Shown here piece by piece: positions 17,332 to 26,993 of a stretch of DNA of 64,000 nucleotides; within the stretch, counting starts at the first letter, position 1; every line of letters starts with the position of its first letter. The DNA is from Flavobacterium sp. N1736. GTDB lineage: Bacteria > Bacteroidota > Bacteroidia > Flavobacteriales > Flavobacteriaceae. The translations under genes and the position numbers were made by a program. The notes under the pieces are model-generated. The model did no database searches, was not told the origin of the DNA, and was given only the letters and a program-made list of their open reading frames with translations. The stretch is from positions 3,038,001-3,102,000 of the forward strand of contig NZ_CP109994.1 in the NCBI RefSeq assembly GCF_025947065.1, read 5' to 3'.

Positions 17332-18372
17332 TTACTCAAAATCAGTAAAATCCAATTGTTCGTCGTTTTCAATATCTCTTAAAGCAGTTTTTCCAATTAA
17401 ATCATTAAAATGTTCTGCCAGAATTTTTCCGGTTCCGGGACGTTTTACCCAAATATTTTGTTTAGATAATTTTTCGCCTTTTTTAATTGAAGCTATGGCA
17501 CAAACGGTAGCAAATGCAAAATCTATTGTAACTTGTTCTTCTAATGCCGGTTTTTTTGTCCCACCGCGCATTAAGGCTATTTCTGCACTCGAAACAATTA
17601 ATTCTGCGCAGGCTTTTTCATCCATACTGCAAACAATATCCGGACCTGTTCGCTGCATATGATCTGTAAAATGTCTTTCAAGAATACTTGCACCAAGGGC
17701 AACTGCTCCTAAACAGGCATTATTATTTAAGGTATGATCGCTTAAACCAAAAACTTTATCCGGAAAAGCGTTGTGTAATTCTGTCATTGCACCAAAACGA
17801 ACTAAATGAATTGGCGTTGGATATAAATTTGTGGTATGCAAAAGTGCTACCGGAATATTATGTTTGTCGAATATAGCAACGGCTTTGCTAATACTTTCTA
17901 TGGTATTCATTCCTGTGCTTAAAATGACAGGTTTTCCAAAAGAAGCAATATGTTCTAATAAGGGATAATTGTTGCATTCTCCTGAACCAATTTTATAGGC
18001 TGGAATATCAAATTTCTTCAGTCTTTCGGCAGCAGCTCTGGAAAATGGCGTTGAAATAAAAATCATGCCTTTACTTTCTACATAATTTTTAAGTTCAAGC
18101 TCGTCAGCTTCATTAAGCGAACAGCGTTCCATGATTTCGTAAATAGACACATCGGCATTTCCGGGAATTACTTTTTTAGCAGCTCCGCTCATTTCATCTT
18201 CAACAATATGAGTTTGATGTTTTACCACCTCAACTCCTGCTCTTTTTGCGGCATCAACCATTTCTTTGGCAACTTGTAATGAGCCTTCGTGATTAATTCC
18301 GATTTCGGCAATAACTAAAGGAGGAAAATCCGGTCCGATTTTTCGTCCTGCAATTTCTATAAATGGGTTCAT
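17332..18372 (-). CDS. neuB: N-acetylneuraminate synthase, NeuB
   Basis: A 346-residue condensing enzyme (ManNAc plus phosphoenolpyruvate to Neu5Ac). It has the NeuB TIM-barrel motifs [39 protein letters not shown] and [20 protein letters not shown], and a C-terminal antifreeze/SAF domain ending [10 protein letters not shown]...[11 protein letters not shown]. These words match what I know of Campylobacter-type NeuB1 (sialic acid synthase) better than LegI or PseI. Full length. A paralogous synthase of the PseI type lies at 62940-63992. It is coupled with neuA upstream (15-base gap) and neuC downstream. Confidence 0.93.
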   Translation of the reverse strand: MNPFIEIAGRKIGPDFPPLVIAEIGINHEGSLQVAKEMVDAAKRAGVEVVKHQTHIVEDEMSGAAKKVIPGNADVSIYEIMERCSLNEADELELKNYVESKGMIFISTPFSRAAAERLKKFDIPAYKIGSGECNNYPLLEHIASFGKPVILSTGMNTIESISKAVAIFDKHNIPVALLHTTNLYPTPIHLVRFGAMTELHNAFPDKVFGLSDHTLNNNACLGAVALGASILERHFTDHMQRTGPDIVCSMDEKACAELIVSSAEIALMRGGTKKPALEEQVTIDFAFATVCAIASIKKGEKLSKQNIWVKRPGTGKILAEHFNDLIGKTALRDIENDEQLDFTDFE

Positions 18373-18387
18373 AAAGTAGGTTATGAA

Positions 18388-19056
18388 TTAGGGTTTTATA
18401 TGTTTGTTGTATAAATATTCTGCGTAATCAAAATCGTCTTGGGTATCAATATCGACGTTGGCAAAAATAGAATCTATTTTGAAAGGAAATGCATTTTCTG
18501 CAATAATTATATTTTCCATAATTAGTGCGGTTTTAGTGATATAAAGTAATCCGTTTTCGAAAAAAAGCGGTTCTAAATCCTGACTACGCTGACCAATTTC
18601 ATAATTATAAGGAATAAATTTATGATTTTCTATTTTTCCGAATTTCTGGTGATTTCGGGAAACGGTAAATAAACTATCGTGTTTTTCATTTTGATAAATA
18701 TCAAATGTCTCCTGCAATAAATTTTGTGGACGAAGCGGATTTGTTGCCTGTAATAAAACAATATTTTCAACAGCATCCGGAATTTGTTCTAATACATTTT
18801 TTAAGGCTGAAACTGTTGGTTCTAAATCGCCTGAAATATTTTCGGGACGGCTAATCACTTTTGCTCCAAATTCTAACGCAATTTTCTTTATCTCGTCATC
18901 ATTGGTAGAGACATAAACTTCGTCAATGATTTTTTTATTTGCTTTGGCATATAAAATACTATGGGCGAGTAACGGAATTCCGCCAAGTAACTTTACGTTT
19001 TTTTGCGGCAATCGTTTAGATCCTCCGCGAGCGGGAATTATAGCAATAGTTTTCAT
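18388..19056 (-). CDS. neuA: CMP-N-acetylneuraminate cytidylyltransferase, NeuA
   Basis: A 222-residue cytidylyltransferase that activates the nonulosonic acid with CTP. The P-loop-like IIPARGGSKRLPQKNVKLLGG (residues 6-26), VYVSTNDDEI, and LLQATNPLRP are diagnostic, as is the C-terminal DIDTQDDFDYAE motif with metal-binding aspartates. Full length for the short, single-domain form. It is the first gene of the neuABC run and follows the GT2 gene at 19066-19983 by 9 bases. The other cytidylyltransferase at 62220-62933 is of the PseF type. Confidence 0.92.
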   Translation of the reverse strand: MKTIAIIPARGGSKRLPQKNVKLLGGIPLLAHSILYAKANKKIIDEVYVSTNDDEIKKIALEFGAKVISRPENISGDLEPTVSALKNVLEQIPDAVENIVLLQATNPLRPQNLLQETFDIYQNEKHDSLFTVSRNHQKFGKIENHKFIPYNYEIGQRSQDLEPLFFENGLLYITKTALIMENIIIAENAFPFKIDSIFANVDIDTQDDFDYAEYLYNKHIKP

Positions 19057-19065
19057 TTGGCTAAA

Positions 19066-19983
19066 TTAGTTATCTTCGGGTTTCCAATAGATTTTTGTTT
19101 CTTCTAATTTTTGATAGTTCTGATATTCCTGTATTGATAATCTATTTGTGTTTTTAATGATTTTCGGGATTGAAAATAACAAATCCAGTATCGCTAATAA
19201 CAGTGCTTTTAAGGCTTTAAAATCTCCTTTAAAAACTTTTAATTTCAACTGAATCCAAATTGAATATGCCAGTTTTCGCGGAATAATCTTAATTGGATAA
19301 AATAAAAAATACAAATACCAGCCAGCACGTAATGAGCGCTGTAATCGCAAGCTGTAATCGGCATTTTTTTTACGTGATTTTATATCTACTCTATGATTCA
19401 CTAAAACTTGTGGTAAATAATGAATCTCCCATTTCTTTTTAAATAGCTGATAGGACGCAAAATCTTCTTCTCCGTAAAAAATAAACCAATACGGATAATC
19501 CGGTATATCCCGCCAGGCACTCATACGCCAAACATGACCACAACCAACAAAACTTTTCATTCGGTGTGAAACGGCATCAGAATTAGTGGTTTTGGGTTCA
19601 TCAGGATTCCAAAAAACTCTAAAACCAAATAAGCCTATTTTAGGATTTTCGCTAAAAGCGTTTCTAATAATTTCTAAAGGATTTTGAGTAATAAAATGCA
19701 AATCATCGTCTATAGAAATGGCAAATTCGGTAGTAACCAAATCCATTAATCTGTTTCTGCTATAAATTAATCCTTTACTTTCCGTATTTCGAATAAATTG
19801 AATATTTGGATATTCGTTCTCAATAAATGTATCGGTACCATCTGTTGATCCATCATCACAAATAATGAACACAACATCTTCTCTGTTTAATAAATCCTGA
19901 CTTTTACGTAAGGTAATAGCCAAATCATCTTTTCGATTTTTGGTTGTTATTAATATTGAAAATTCTTTGGGAATAAATGCCAT
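19066..19983 (-). CDS. Glycosyltransferase family 2 (GT-A)
   Basis: A 305-residue GT2 protein: FSILITTKNRKDDLAITL at the N-terminus, CDDGSTDGT, an ISIDDDLHF metal-binding motif near residue 94, and FYGEEDFASYQLFKKKW as the acceptor/catalytic ED-type segment near residue 170. The C-terminal 80 residues are hydrophobic/amphipathic (LYFLFYPIKIIPRKLAYSIW) and could attach to the membrane. It sits directly upstream of neuA. GT2 enzymes normally use NDP-sugars, so it is unlikely to be the sialyltransferase. Confidence 0.87.
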   Translation of the reverse strand: MAFIPKEFSILITTKNRKDDLAITLRKSQDLLNREDVVFIICDDGSTDGTDTFIENEYPNIQFIRNTESKGLIYSRNRLMDLVTTEFAISIDDDLHFITQNPLEIIRNAFSENPKIGLFGFRVFWNPDEPKTTNSDAVSHRMKSFVGCGHVWRMSAWRDIPDYPYWFIFYGEEDFASYQLFKKKWEIHYLPQVLVNHRVDIKSRKKNADYSLRLQRSLRAGWYLYFLFYPIKIIPRKLAYSIWIQLKLKVFKGDFKALKALLLAILDLLFSIPKIIKNTNRLSIQEYQNYQKLEETKIYWKPEDN

Positions 19984-19986
19984 TTA

Positions 19987-20997
19987 TTAATATTTTGAAA
20001 TCATTTCTTTGGGTAATTTCTTCCACTTTAGAAATAATTTTATCAATACTTTTATTGAAATAAACTTTACAAAAAGCTTATTTTTTATCCAATATAAAAA
20101 TGGGCTGATTGTTTTGTTTTTCTTAAAACCGTACTTTACCGATTCAATATCTTCCTGCAAAGTTTGAGGAACGATCATCCAGTCTTCTAAAGTATTCCCC
20201 ATATGAAAGGCATAATTATCCTGCGTTGTTACACGCCAATAATCTTTTGCAAGTGGTTTTTTATCTAAATAGGCTTCACTTGTACCGCCCATTTTAAAGG
20301 GGATATAACTTATTATTTCGTCGAAAATATCTTTTTTATAAGTCGCCACAAAATGACCTGAACCTAACAAAACGTTTTGGGTTTCATCAATTTTAAGTCC
20401 TAAATTATATTCAAGATAATCCTGGTTATAATCTCTTTTCCAACCCAGGCTATCATAAAAACGTATTAGGGCTTCTTTGTTTTTTACGGGTATAAATCGA
20501 AGTTTTGAGCTAAGGATTGTATCAAATAATATATTGCCGCAATTACTTTCGTACATTTTAAACTGAGGTACAATGCCAACAACTCCGGCTTTTGAGACTG
20601 ATTTAAAAACATTGACTGTTTCTTTTTGCCAATCGTTTAAAAACAACACATCTGAGTCTGAAATGGTAACTAATTCTATATTGTTGCCGGCTAATCCTTT
20701 TAGTATTGCATTCAGTTTTCCTATATTTTGGGTATGAATAAGTTCCTGAATTTTATTTTCTTTCAGAAGTAGATCTAAATAACTTACAACGACTATATCA
20801 CTGCCATTATTAACAATTGTTATAAAGGTTTGCTTGTGTGTTGTGGCAAACAATGACTCTAAACATAGTTTTAAAATAGCAAGACTATCTTTAAAATAGT
20901 CTTCCTGATTAGGAATATATACGGGAATTATGATCTGGTGTATATATCCTGAATCTTCTTGTTGTTTGTCTTTATGTGGATTATATCCTACCCGCAT
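19987..20997 (-). CDS. GT-A-like glycosyltransferase (GT2-related)
   Basis: A 336-residue protein with a GT-A-like first half: HQIIIPVYIPNQEDYFKDSL, TIVNNGSD, and SDSDVLFLNDWQ (the DXD equivalent, near residues 118-129). The second half lacks the usual ED motif but has GSGHFVATYKKDIFDE near residues 217-232, similar to the acceptor-side element of GT2. No membrane anchor is seen. Its first 11 nucleotides and more overlap the end of the GT2 gene at 20981-21937 (17-base overlap), and no later Met fits the fold, so the annotated start stands. Donor unknown. Confidence 0.75.
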   Translation of the reverse strand: MRVGYNPHKDKQQEDSGYIHQIIIPVYIPNQEDYFKDSLAILKLCLESLFATTHKQTFITIVNNGSDIVVVSYLDLLLKENKIQELIHTQNIGKLNAILKGLAGNNIELVTISDSDVLFLNDWQKETVNVFKSVSKAGVVGIVPQFKMYESNCGNILFDTILSSKLRFIPVKNKEALIRFYDSLGWKRDYNQDYLEYNLGLKIDETQNVLLGSGHFVATYKKDIFDEIISYIPFKMGGTSEAYLDKKPLAKDYWRVTTQDNYAFHMGNTLEDWMIVPQTLQEDIESVKYGFKKNKTISPFLYWIKNKLFVKFISIKVLIKLFLKWKKLPKEMISKY

Positions 20998-21937
20998 GTT
21001 TATGAAGTCTTAGCTTTATTTTTTTAATTATTTTTTTTAATTTCAATGTAAAATTATCCTGTTTAATCTGGTTTTTGAAAAAAAATCTATTCTCTTTAAT
21101 TATAAATTTGTGTTTCTGTTTAAGAGAACTATAAACGGCTTCTTTCTTTTTATTGATGTAATCTGAATTTTCCTGATTATAACGAACGACATATAATGCT
21201 TCAATAATTTTCCAGCTATTCACCAAACTATATAATTTTTCGTGAGAATCGAGCTCGCTTAAATTTTCATTTCCCTGAACGGCTTTTCTATGATATACAA
21301 TCGCTTTTTCTGCAAAAATTATTTTTGAGGCGTTCGATATAATTCTGAAAAAGAATTCGCCGTCATCATTGTTTGTTAAACTTTCGTTCCAATACCCTGA
21401 AAATTTAATACTATCACGAGAAAGTAAAAATGCTTCAGGAGGAAAAAATCCGCCGTATTTTCCAATTGTTTTAAAATATTCTTCGGTATCATCAAAATTT
21501 CTGTAATCAGCTTTATTCTGAAACTCTTTTATTTCTTCTGTCGAACTTTCAAATCTTTCCCATTTGCAGATACTAATTGTAAATCTATCATTTTCATTTA
21601 ATAGCGCTACCTGATGTTCTATTTTTTCTGAATGCAAAAGATCATCTGAATCCAAAAACTGAATATAATCTCCGGTTGCATTATCGAGCCCAATATTTCG
21701 TGAAGCGCTTGCTCCTTTTTTTTGATTATTGTTTTTTACAATAAGTTTAAAACGGGAATCTCTTTTACTATAAGCATCAATTATTTCAAACGAATTATCG
21801 GTACTTCTGTCATCTATTATAATACATTCCCAATGCTGATATGTTTGCAAAAGTACACTTTCGAGCGTTTCGGCTATTACGCCGGCTCGATTGTATGTGG
21901 GAATTATTATGGATACCAAAGGATTTTTAACTAACAT
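20981..21937 (-). CDS. Glycosyltransferase family 2 (GT-A)
   Basis: A 318-residue canonical GT2 protein: VSIIIPTYNRAGVIAETLESV, IIDDRSTDNS, GASASRNIGLDNATGDYIQ, LDSDDLL (residues about 94-100), then an acceptor region NNDDGEFFFRI near residue 191. Full length, with a basic C-terminal tail (KKIIKKIKLRLHKH) that could bind the membrane surface. It begins 2 bases after the GT2 gene at 21940-22842. One of a consecutive series of GT-A enzymes between 19 and 27 kb. Confidence 0.9.
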   Translation of the reverse strand: MLVKNPLVSIIIPTYNRAGVIAETLESVLLQTYQHWECIIIDDRSTDNSFEIIDAYSKRDSRFKLIVKNNNQKKGASASRNIGLDNATGDYIQFLDSDDLLHSEKIEHQVALLNENDRFTISICKWERFESSTEEIKEFQNKADYRNFDDTEEYFKTIGKYGGFFPPEAFLLSRDSIKFSGYWNESLTNNDDGEFFFRIISNASKIIFAEKAIVYHRKAVQGNENLSELDSHEKLYSLVNSWKIIEALYVVRYNQENSDYINKKKEAVYSSLKQKHKFIIKENRFFFKNQIKQDNFTLKLKKIIKKIKLRLHKHAGRI

Positions 21938-21939
21938 AA

Positions 21940-22842
21940 TTATATTCCGGATTTTGATTTTTTACTTAAACTTCTAAAAATTTGTTTGAGAAAATTAAAA
22001 TATGCCTTAAATAAAAACTTGCTGATATAAACCTTTGACAATCTTAAAAAGAACGAAATATTCTTTTTATCATTTAAATAAAGTCCCTTTATCTCTTTTA
22101 ATAATTCATCTCTTTGAAAAGTATTAAAAACATTTTTGTTCAATACTAGCAGATAATGTAAAAACTCAAACGCAGCCTGACTTTTTAACTTATCCAGTTT
22201 TTTATTTCCTGATATGCTTTTATCCGAAACACGAATATATGCGATTGCGTCATTAATTGTGTAAACATTTCCAAAATCTGACAATTCTAAAACGGCTAAA
22301 ATATCGGTACACCACGCAAGCGGAAAATCTTTAAAACCAATTTCTAAAGCTTTCTTTTTGTTAAATACATATTCACTTAAAGACGATCTTCTTTCTTTGA
22401 AAAAAAAGTCAACTGAACTTTCAATAACCGGATTTTGAAATAATTTTGATGTCTCGTTTCCATTTTCATCAATATTACAACTTGCAAATCGTACTACCTT
22501 ATAGTCGTTATTAATAATGTTGATGTTATTATAAAAACTCGCCACATAATTGTTTGCCAAAACATCATCGTCGCCTAAAATAATGAACCATTCTTCTGTA
22601 GAAGCTAAATTTAAACATCGTTCCCAATGTTTTACTAACGAATCTTTGCCCAGATTATTTTCAAATTTTTGATAGACAAAATCAATTTCACTTTTATACT
22701 TTTCTAAAAGATCTATTGGATTCTCCGGACTGCAATCATCGCCAATATAAACTTTAAAATTTTTATTAGTTTGATTTGTTAAAGACTTTAAAGTAGTTTC
22801 GAAAAAACTGTATTTATAATAGGGAACAATAATCGCTAACAT
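21940..22842 (-). CDS. Glycosyltransferase family 2, tandem paralogue A
   Basis: A 300-residue GT2 protein: MLAIIVPYYKYSFFETTLKSL, YIGDDCSPENPIDLLEKY, a WERCLNLAS segment, and ILGDDDVLANNY as metal-binding motif near residue 94. The catalytic base region is less clear, with FPLAWCTDILAVLELSDF near residue 175. It is clearly homologous over its whole length to its upstream neighbour at 22860-23762 and has the same length, so the two come from a tandem duplication. They are diverged enough to add different sugars or make different linkages. Confidence 0.88.
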   Translation of the reverse strand: MLAIIVPYYKYSFFETTLKSLTNQTNKNFKVYIGDDCSPENPIDLLEKYKSEIDFVYQKFENNLGKDSLVKHWERCLNLASTEEWFIILGDDDVLANNYVASFYNNINIINNDYKVVRFASCNIDENGNETSKLFQNPVIESSVDFFFKERRSSLSEYVFNKKKALEIGFKDFPLAWCTDILAVLELSDFGNVYTINDAIAYIRVSDKSISGNKKLDKLKSQAAFEFLHYLLVLNKNVFNTFQRDELLKEIKGLYLNDKKNISFFLRLSKVYISKFLFKAYFNFLKQIFRSLSKKSKSGI

Positions 22843-22859
22843 TTATATTTTATTAAAAT

Positions 22860-23762
22860 TTATGAGTTAAAACTCAAAAAAAACCTTCTGACACATTTAG
22901 AAAAAAGTACAAATTCAATGTTTAAAAAATAAAAACTAATCAAACTCAACCATTCTTTGATTTTTAATTTTCGGTTCTTTTTAATGGCTTTTTCATATTC
23001 TAACGCTAAGTCAATTTGCTGCTTTTTAGTAAAGTGTTTTATGTTTTTATAAATACATTCTGAGTAAAAATTTTCGGCTGCCAAATTCTTTAAATCCTGA
23101 TCCAGTTTATTGCCGGATATACTAAATACCGAATATCTGATAAACAGATTACTGTCATTTATGGTATAAATAGGTTTATTATCTGAAAATGTTAGCCACG
23201 CTGCGTCATCGCTGTGCCACGCTAATGGAAAATCATGAAATTTATATTTCGCAAAAACATCTTTTGAAAATATATATTCTGATAAAGTACTTCGGGTTAA
23301 ACCTTTAAATCTTCTGTAATAAGAATCTGTTGCTTTTTCCCATATTGGATGCACAACTAACTCGCTGACTTTGTTCAATCGCATATTGACAGATTTTGTG
23401 GCAAACCTGATTACATTTGATTTTTTATTGAAATCATCATAATGTTTGTACCAGGATTCTATGGCTGTTTCTTCCAGAAAATCATCATCGCCAAGAATCA
23501 TTATCCATTCTTCATTTTCAATTAATGCTATGCAGCGTTCCCATTGTTGTACGAGAGAAGTTCCTCCCAAATTCTTTTCAAAACGATGGTATATAAAATC
23601 GAATTGGTCTTTGTAATTAGATAATAGGATTTCAGGATTTTCAGGACTTGCGTCATCGCCTATATAAACTTTAAATCTTTTATCAGTTTGTTTGGCTAAA
23701 GACTTTAAGGTCTCTTCAAAAAATACTTTTTTATAATATGGAATTACTATTGCCAGCATCAT
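22860..23762 (-). CDS. Glycosyltransferase family 2, tandem paralogue B
   Basis: A 300-residue GT2 protein matching paralogue A (21940-22842) in order and spacing of motifs: LAIVIPYYKKVFFEETLKSL, YIGDDASPENPEILLSNY, QQWERCIALIE, MILGDDDFLEE, and FPLAWHSDDAAWLTFSD, in which a DD pair replaces the TD of the paralogue. It overlaps the gene at 23759-24607 by four bases. Full length. Donor and acceptor unknown. Confidence 0.88.
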   Translation of the reverse strand: MMLAIVIPYYKKVFFEETLKSLAKQTDKRFKVYIGDDASPENPEILLSNYKDQFDFIYHRFEKNLGGTSLVQQWERCIALIENEEWIMILGDDDFLEETAIESWYKHYDDFNKKSNVIRFATKSVNMRLNKVSELVVHPIWEKATDSYYRRFKGLTRSTLSEYIFSKDVFAKYKFHDFPLAWHSDDAAWLTFSDNKPIYTINDSNLFIRYSVFSISGNKLDQDLKNLAAENFYSECIYKNIKHFTKKQQIDLALEYEKAIKKNRKLKIKEWLSLISFYFLNIEFVLFSKCVRRFFLSFNS

Positions 23763-24607
23763 TTTGAGGTTTTCTTTAAATATTCTTTATATATGCCGGA
23801 TTTTAATGAAATGATAAAAAAATCTGTAAGAAGGCTAATTGTTGTTTTATTAAATCCTAAGTTTAAAATTTGTCTTATATATTTTTTTGCGTTTTTAAGT
23901 TCCAGCGCTTTCATTTCTTTAGAATCACTGGTCATTTCTATGCTAACGGGAAGATATTTACGATATGTTTTATGAAATTTAACTATTGCTTTTAGCCAGT
24001 TTTTATCGAGGTTTCCTAATGAAAAATGCTCGATCAAAATTTGATTTGTGACAATTATTTTATGTCCATTTTTTTTAAAATTCAGAGAAATACTCAAATC
24101 ATAGTTATGAAAACCTTTCATATCAGAGTCAAACTGAATATTTTCATTTTTTCTCATGGCCATAAATACGCCGTCAATTACGGCAACTTCAACATTGTTT
24201 TCTTGTTCAAAACCATAATTCCAGGTTACTTTTTTCTCGTTATTAAAGTGCTGAATTAAGTGAGCCGCTTTTTGATCATGAGGACAATCCCACCACCCTG
24301 ATGGCATTTTGGTTTTTACTTTCGCTCCGGCTATTCCTATTAATCCAATTTCTTTATTTTTCTCAAAAAGATCGATTAATATTGTTCCCCAATTATTTGT
24401 ATGGATAAAAATATCATCATGTAGAAAACAAAGCAGGTTATTTGTGCTTTTTGCAATTCCAACATTATAGGCTTCGAATATCGAATACTGGTTTGCAGCA
24501 TTATCGATAATGATTAATTCATAATTACTTCCTATTGTATTTTTTATGTTCTCTGATAATACGGAATCAATTGTGCTAGTTCTGCTGCAAATAATTATTG
24601 ATATCAT
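23759..24607 (-). CDS. GT-A-like glycosyltransferase (GT2-related)
   Basis: A 282-residue protein with a short GT-A core: MISIIICSRTSTIDSVLSENI, YELIIIDNAAN, EAYNVGIAKSTNNLLCFLHDDIFI (the HDD at about 63-65 acts as DXD), and MKGFHNYDLSISLNFKKNGHKI near residue 165, which matches the C-terminal acceptor region of Bacteroidota 'glycosyltransferase family protein' members. No transmembrane segment. Four-base overlaps with both neighbours place it in a strictly coupled series with the acetyltransferase at 24604-25188. Specificity unknown. Confidence 0.78.
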   Translation of the reverse strand: MISIIICSRTSTIDSVLSENIKNTIGSNYELIIIDNAANQYSIFEAYNVGIAKSTNNLLCFLHDDIFIHTNNWGTILIDLFEKNKEIGLIGIAGAKVKTKMPSGWWDCPHDQKAAHLIQHFNNEKKVTWNYGFEQENNVEVAVIDGVFMAMRKNENIQFDSDMKGFHNYDLSISLNFKKNGHKIIVTNQILIEHFSLGNLDKNWLKAIVKFHKTYRKYLPVSIEMTSDSKEMKALELKNAKKYIRQILNLGFNKTTISLLTDFFIISLKSGIYKEYLKKTSK

Positions 24608-25188
24608 CGAATCTCTTTTATTATTTTAGCGGGAACGCCTGCTGCAACACAATTTGGCGGAACATCTTTTGTAACTACAGCATTTGCTGCAATTATACTG
24701 TTTTCGCCAATGGTTACGTTTGGCATTATAGCGGCGCCTTCACCGATCCAAACATTATTTTTAATAACAATGGCGCCTTTAGATATTAATGGTCGTTTCA
24801 TAGGAAACATTTGCAGCATTTCTGCTGTTGTTTCTCCATGATTGTGGTCACTTATAAATATTCTGCTTGCAAATAAACAATTATCTCCAATTGTTATAGC
24901 GTTTATACATCCTATATGAATATCGGTATTAAAAGTCACGTTATTTCCAATTTTAATACTTGGAGTAAATTTTTGATCACCAAATTTGTCAATGGCTTCA
25001 ATTCTAAATCTTTCTGAAGCTTTAAAATCGGTTCCAATTTCTATATATTGTGGATTATAAATGCTGTAATCTTTTTTTATTTTAAAATTTGCTCCAAGGC
25101 TCTTGAATTTATTTTTTACCTCGGCTAATTCTACTTTTTGTTTGTAGTGAAGTAATCTATTAAATAGTATTAATAACAGCTTTTTCAT
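24604..25188 (-). CDS. Hexapeptide-repeat O-acetyltransferase (maltose/WbbJ-type)
   Basis: A 194-residue left-handed beta-helix acetyltransferase. Isoleucine-rich hexapeptide repeats run from about residue 75 to 185 (IGNNVTF, IGCINAITIGDNCL, IKNNVWIGEGAAIMPNVTIG). The ISDHNHG segment near residues 112-118 holds the conserved active-site His of this family. The end GVPAKIIKEIR is typical. It would acetylate a sugar hydroxyl from acetyl-CoA in the cytoplasm. It sits among GT genes with four-base overlaps, so its substrate is probably a sugar of the glycan assembled by these GTs. Full length. Confidence 0.88.
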   Translation of the reverse strand: MKKLLLILFNRLLHYKQKVELAEVKNKFKSLGANFKIKKDYSIYNPQYIEIGTDFKASERFRIEAIDKFGDQKFTPSIKIGNNVTFNTDIHIGCINAITIGDNCLFASRIFISDHNHGETTAEMLQMFPMKRPLISKGAIVIKNNVWIGEGAAIMPNVTIGENSIIAANAVVTKDVPPNCVAAGVPAKIIKEIR

Positions 25189-26027
25189 TTTATTCTTCTC
25201 GGTTTAGCAATCATTAATCGATTAATGGCTTCTGTCATTCTCATTGAATCTGCACTAAACTTTTTTCTTCCTTTACTGCCTTGTATATATAAATTTGGAA
25301 GATGATGAATTAAATTATCTTCAAACTCAGAGATGCAGATCATTTTTTTCATTCCTCCGTATAGAAAAACATCTGTGTTTACTTTACATTTTTCGCTGTA
25401 AAGTTTTATTCTGGATAAATCTATTTTGAATACTTTTTTAATACCTCTTTTAATGAATGAAATTAATCTTGGATCATCTTCGTTTACCAATTCAGTAAAT
25501 TTTGTTTTTTGAGAAACTTTTAAAAGCTGTTCTTTCGTTAATATAAAAGTAGCCTGATGCACGTTGTTGAAAAAAGCAAAACGTTTGTTTCCGTAAACTT
25601 CAACAGAATCAAAATCCCATTCAAAACCTGAATGATATCCGGGATAATATAACTGATTATTATCTTCTTCATATTGCACTAAACCCGGTATTCTATTTTT
25701 TGGCAAAATAGCAGAATATTTTAAATGATTATCGACATGTTTTTCTACAAATAAATGATCATTTTCTCCGTAGATAAAAATATCAAAATCGTCTTTGTTA
25801 TCCCAAATAACCGTTTTACAGGTTAAAGGCAATAATTGATAATCATCTAATTTGATAACATTTACTTTATCTGCTCCTTTTATTTCCAGAGGAATATTCG
25901 AATTGATGATAACCGTTACTTCATATTTTTCGAATTGTTTAAGCTCGTTGACTACTTTTTCAAGGTAATCAATTTGCTCGTCTCCGTAATTTACTAATAC
26001 AGCTAAAATTTTAGTCAACTTACTCAT
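25185..26027 (-). CDS. GT-A-like protein of unknown function
   Basis: I chose the ATG at 26027, giving 280 residues, because it overlaps the stop of the upstream GT2 gene as ATGAGTAA; an in-frame ATG at 26075 would add 16 unlikely residues inside that gene. The protein starts MSKLTKILAVLVNYGDEQIDYL, has DDFDIFIYGENDHLF in the place of a GT-A DXD motif (END), then GLVQYEED and HPGYH-like segments. No membrane helix. I read it as a divergent GT-A transferase or related enzyme because of this layout and its position in a chain of GT2 genes. The assignment is inferred, not certain. Confidence 0.6.
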   Translation of the reverse strand: MSKLTKILAVLVNYGDEQIDYLEKVVNELKQFEKYEVTVIINSNIPLEIKGADKVNVIKLDDYQLLPLTCKTVIWDNKDDFDIFIYGENDHLFVEKHVDNHLKYSAILPKNRIPGLVQYEEDNNQLYYPGYHSGFEWDFDSVEVYGNKRFAFFNNVHQATFILTKEQLLKVSQKTKFTELVNEDDPRLISFIKRGIKKVFKIDLSRIKLYSEKCKVNTDVFLYGGMKKMICISEFEDNLIHHLPNLYIQGSKGRKKFSADSMRMTEAINRLMIAKPRRIK

Positions 26028-26991
26028 TATCAAATTTATATTTTTGTCCGCTAAAAACGGATTCTCCTTTACCAAAAATCACAAATAAAACCATTCCAAA
26101 TATTAATTTAACTTTAAATATTAGTTTGAAATACCTAAATCCTAATAAAGGATCTAACAGCAGATTAAATGCTGCTTTGTAATTTTTATACTTTAAATAA
26201 TTTTTAAATTTGGATGTAAAATAAGCTCCAAAATAGATAATTGTCTCTTTTGAAGGATTATTATTTTTAACAAACAAATAGAGTTTTTTTCTGGCTGTGA
26301 TATAATGCGCTGTTTTTACCTGAATATCGTTGCCATGAGAAATGCTGTTTGTGTGCTTTCTTGCAAAAACCAGCGGCTTATTTATAATATCGTATTCTTT
26401 ATTATACTTAAATAAAACTCTTGAAAAAAATTCCCATTCCTGCGAAGCTTTTAATGTTTCATCGAATAAACTATCCATTTTATCCAAAAAACTTTTTCTC
26501 CAGATTGGAGCTAATATAAGCCACACTAAATCTCCGGTTAAATAACTTTCAAACGGTTTTTCCGAATATAAATTTTCTTGTCTTATTCCGATTATATTAT
26601 TTATATTTTCTTCAAAAACAATGGTTTGACATACCGAAAAATCAAAATCACTTCCTGTTAATCTGTTTAATTGTAATTCGATTTTTGTTGGCTCCATAAT
26701 ATCGTCACTATCAAACCAATTAATAAATTCTCCTTTGCTTAATTCGTAACCATAATTACGGGCAGCATTTCCTCCTTTTGATCGGTTTGAGGGGCGGGAA
26801 TGAAATTGAAATCGTGAATCCTGTTTTATGTATTGATTTACAATTTTTTCAGTATCATCAGTAGATCCGTCATCTACAATAATACATTCCCAGTTTTTAT
26901 AGGTTTGTGCCGCAATACTATCGAGGGTTTCTTTTATTAAATGAGCCCGGTTATAGGCAGGAATAATTATAGATACAAGAGAAGTGTTCAT
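26020..26991 (-). CDS. Glycosyltransferase family 2 (GT-A)
   Basis: A 323-residue GT2 protein: VSIIIPAYNRAHLIKETLDSI, IVDDGSTDDTEKIV, GGNAARNYGYELSKGEFINW, FDSDDIMEP near residue 93, and SQEWEFFSRVLF near residue 184 as acceptor/base region. A C-terminal hydrophobic segment (LIFGMVLFVIFG) may anchor it to the membrane. Full length. It is the first of the GT-A chain running to 19066 and lies two bases after the candidate 28-aa ORF at 26994-27080. Confidence 0.9.
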   Translation of the reverse strand: MNTSLVSIIIPAYNRAHLIKETLDSIAAQTYKNWECIIVDDGSTDDTEKIVNQYIKQDSRFQFHSRPSNRSKGGNAARNYGYELSKGEFINWFDSDDIMEPTKIELQLNRLTGSDFDFSVCQTIVFEENINNIIGIRQENLYSEKPFESYLTGDLVWLILAPIWRKSFLDKMDSLFDETLKASQEWEFFSRVLFKYNKEYDIINKPLVFARKHTNSISHGNDIQVKTAHYITARKKLYLFVKNNNPSKETIIYFGAYFTSKFKNYLKYKNYKAAFNLLLDPLLGFRYFKLIFKVKLIFGMVLFVIFGKGESVFSGQKYKFDNE

Positions 26992-26993
26992 AA

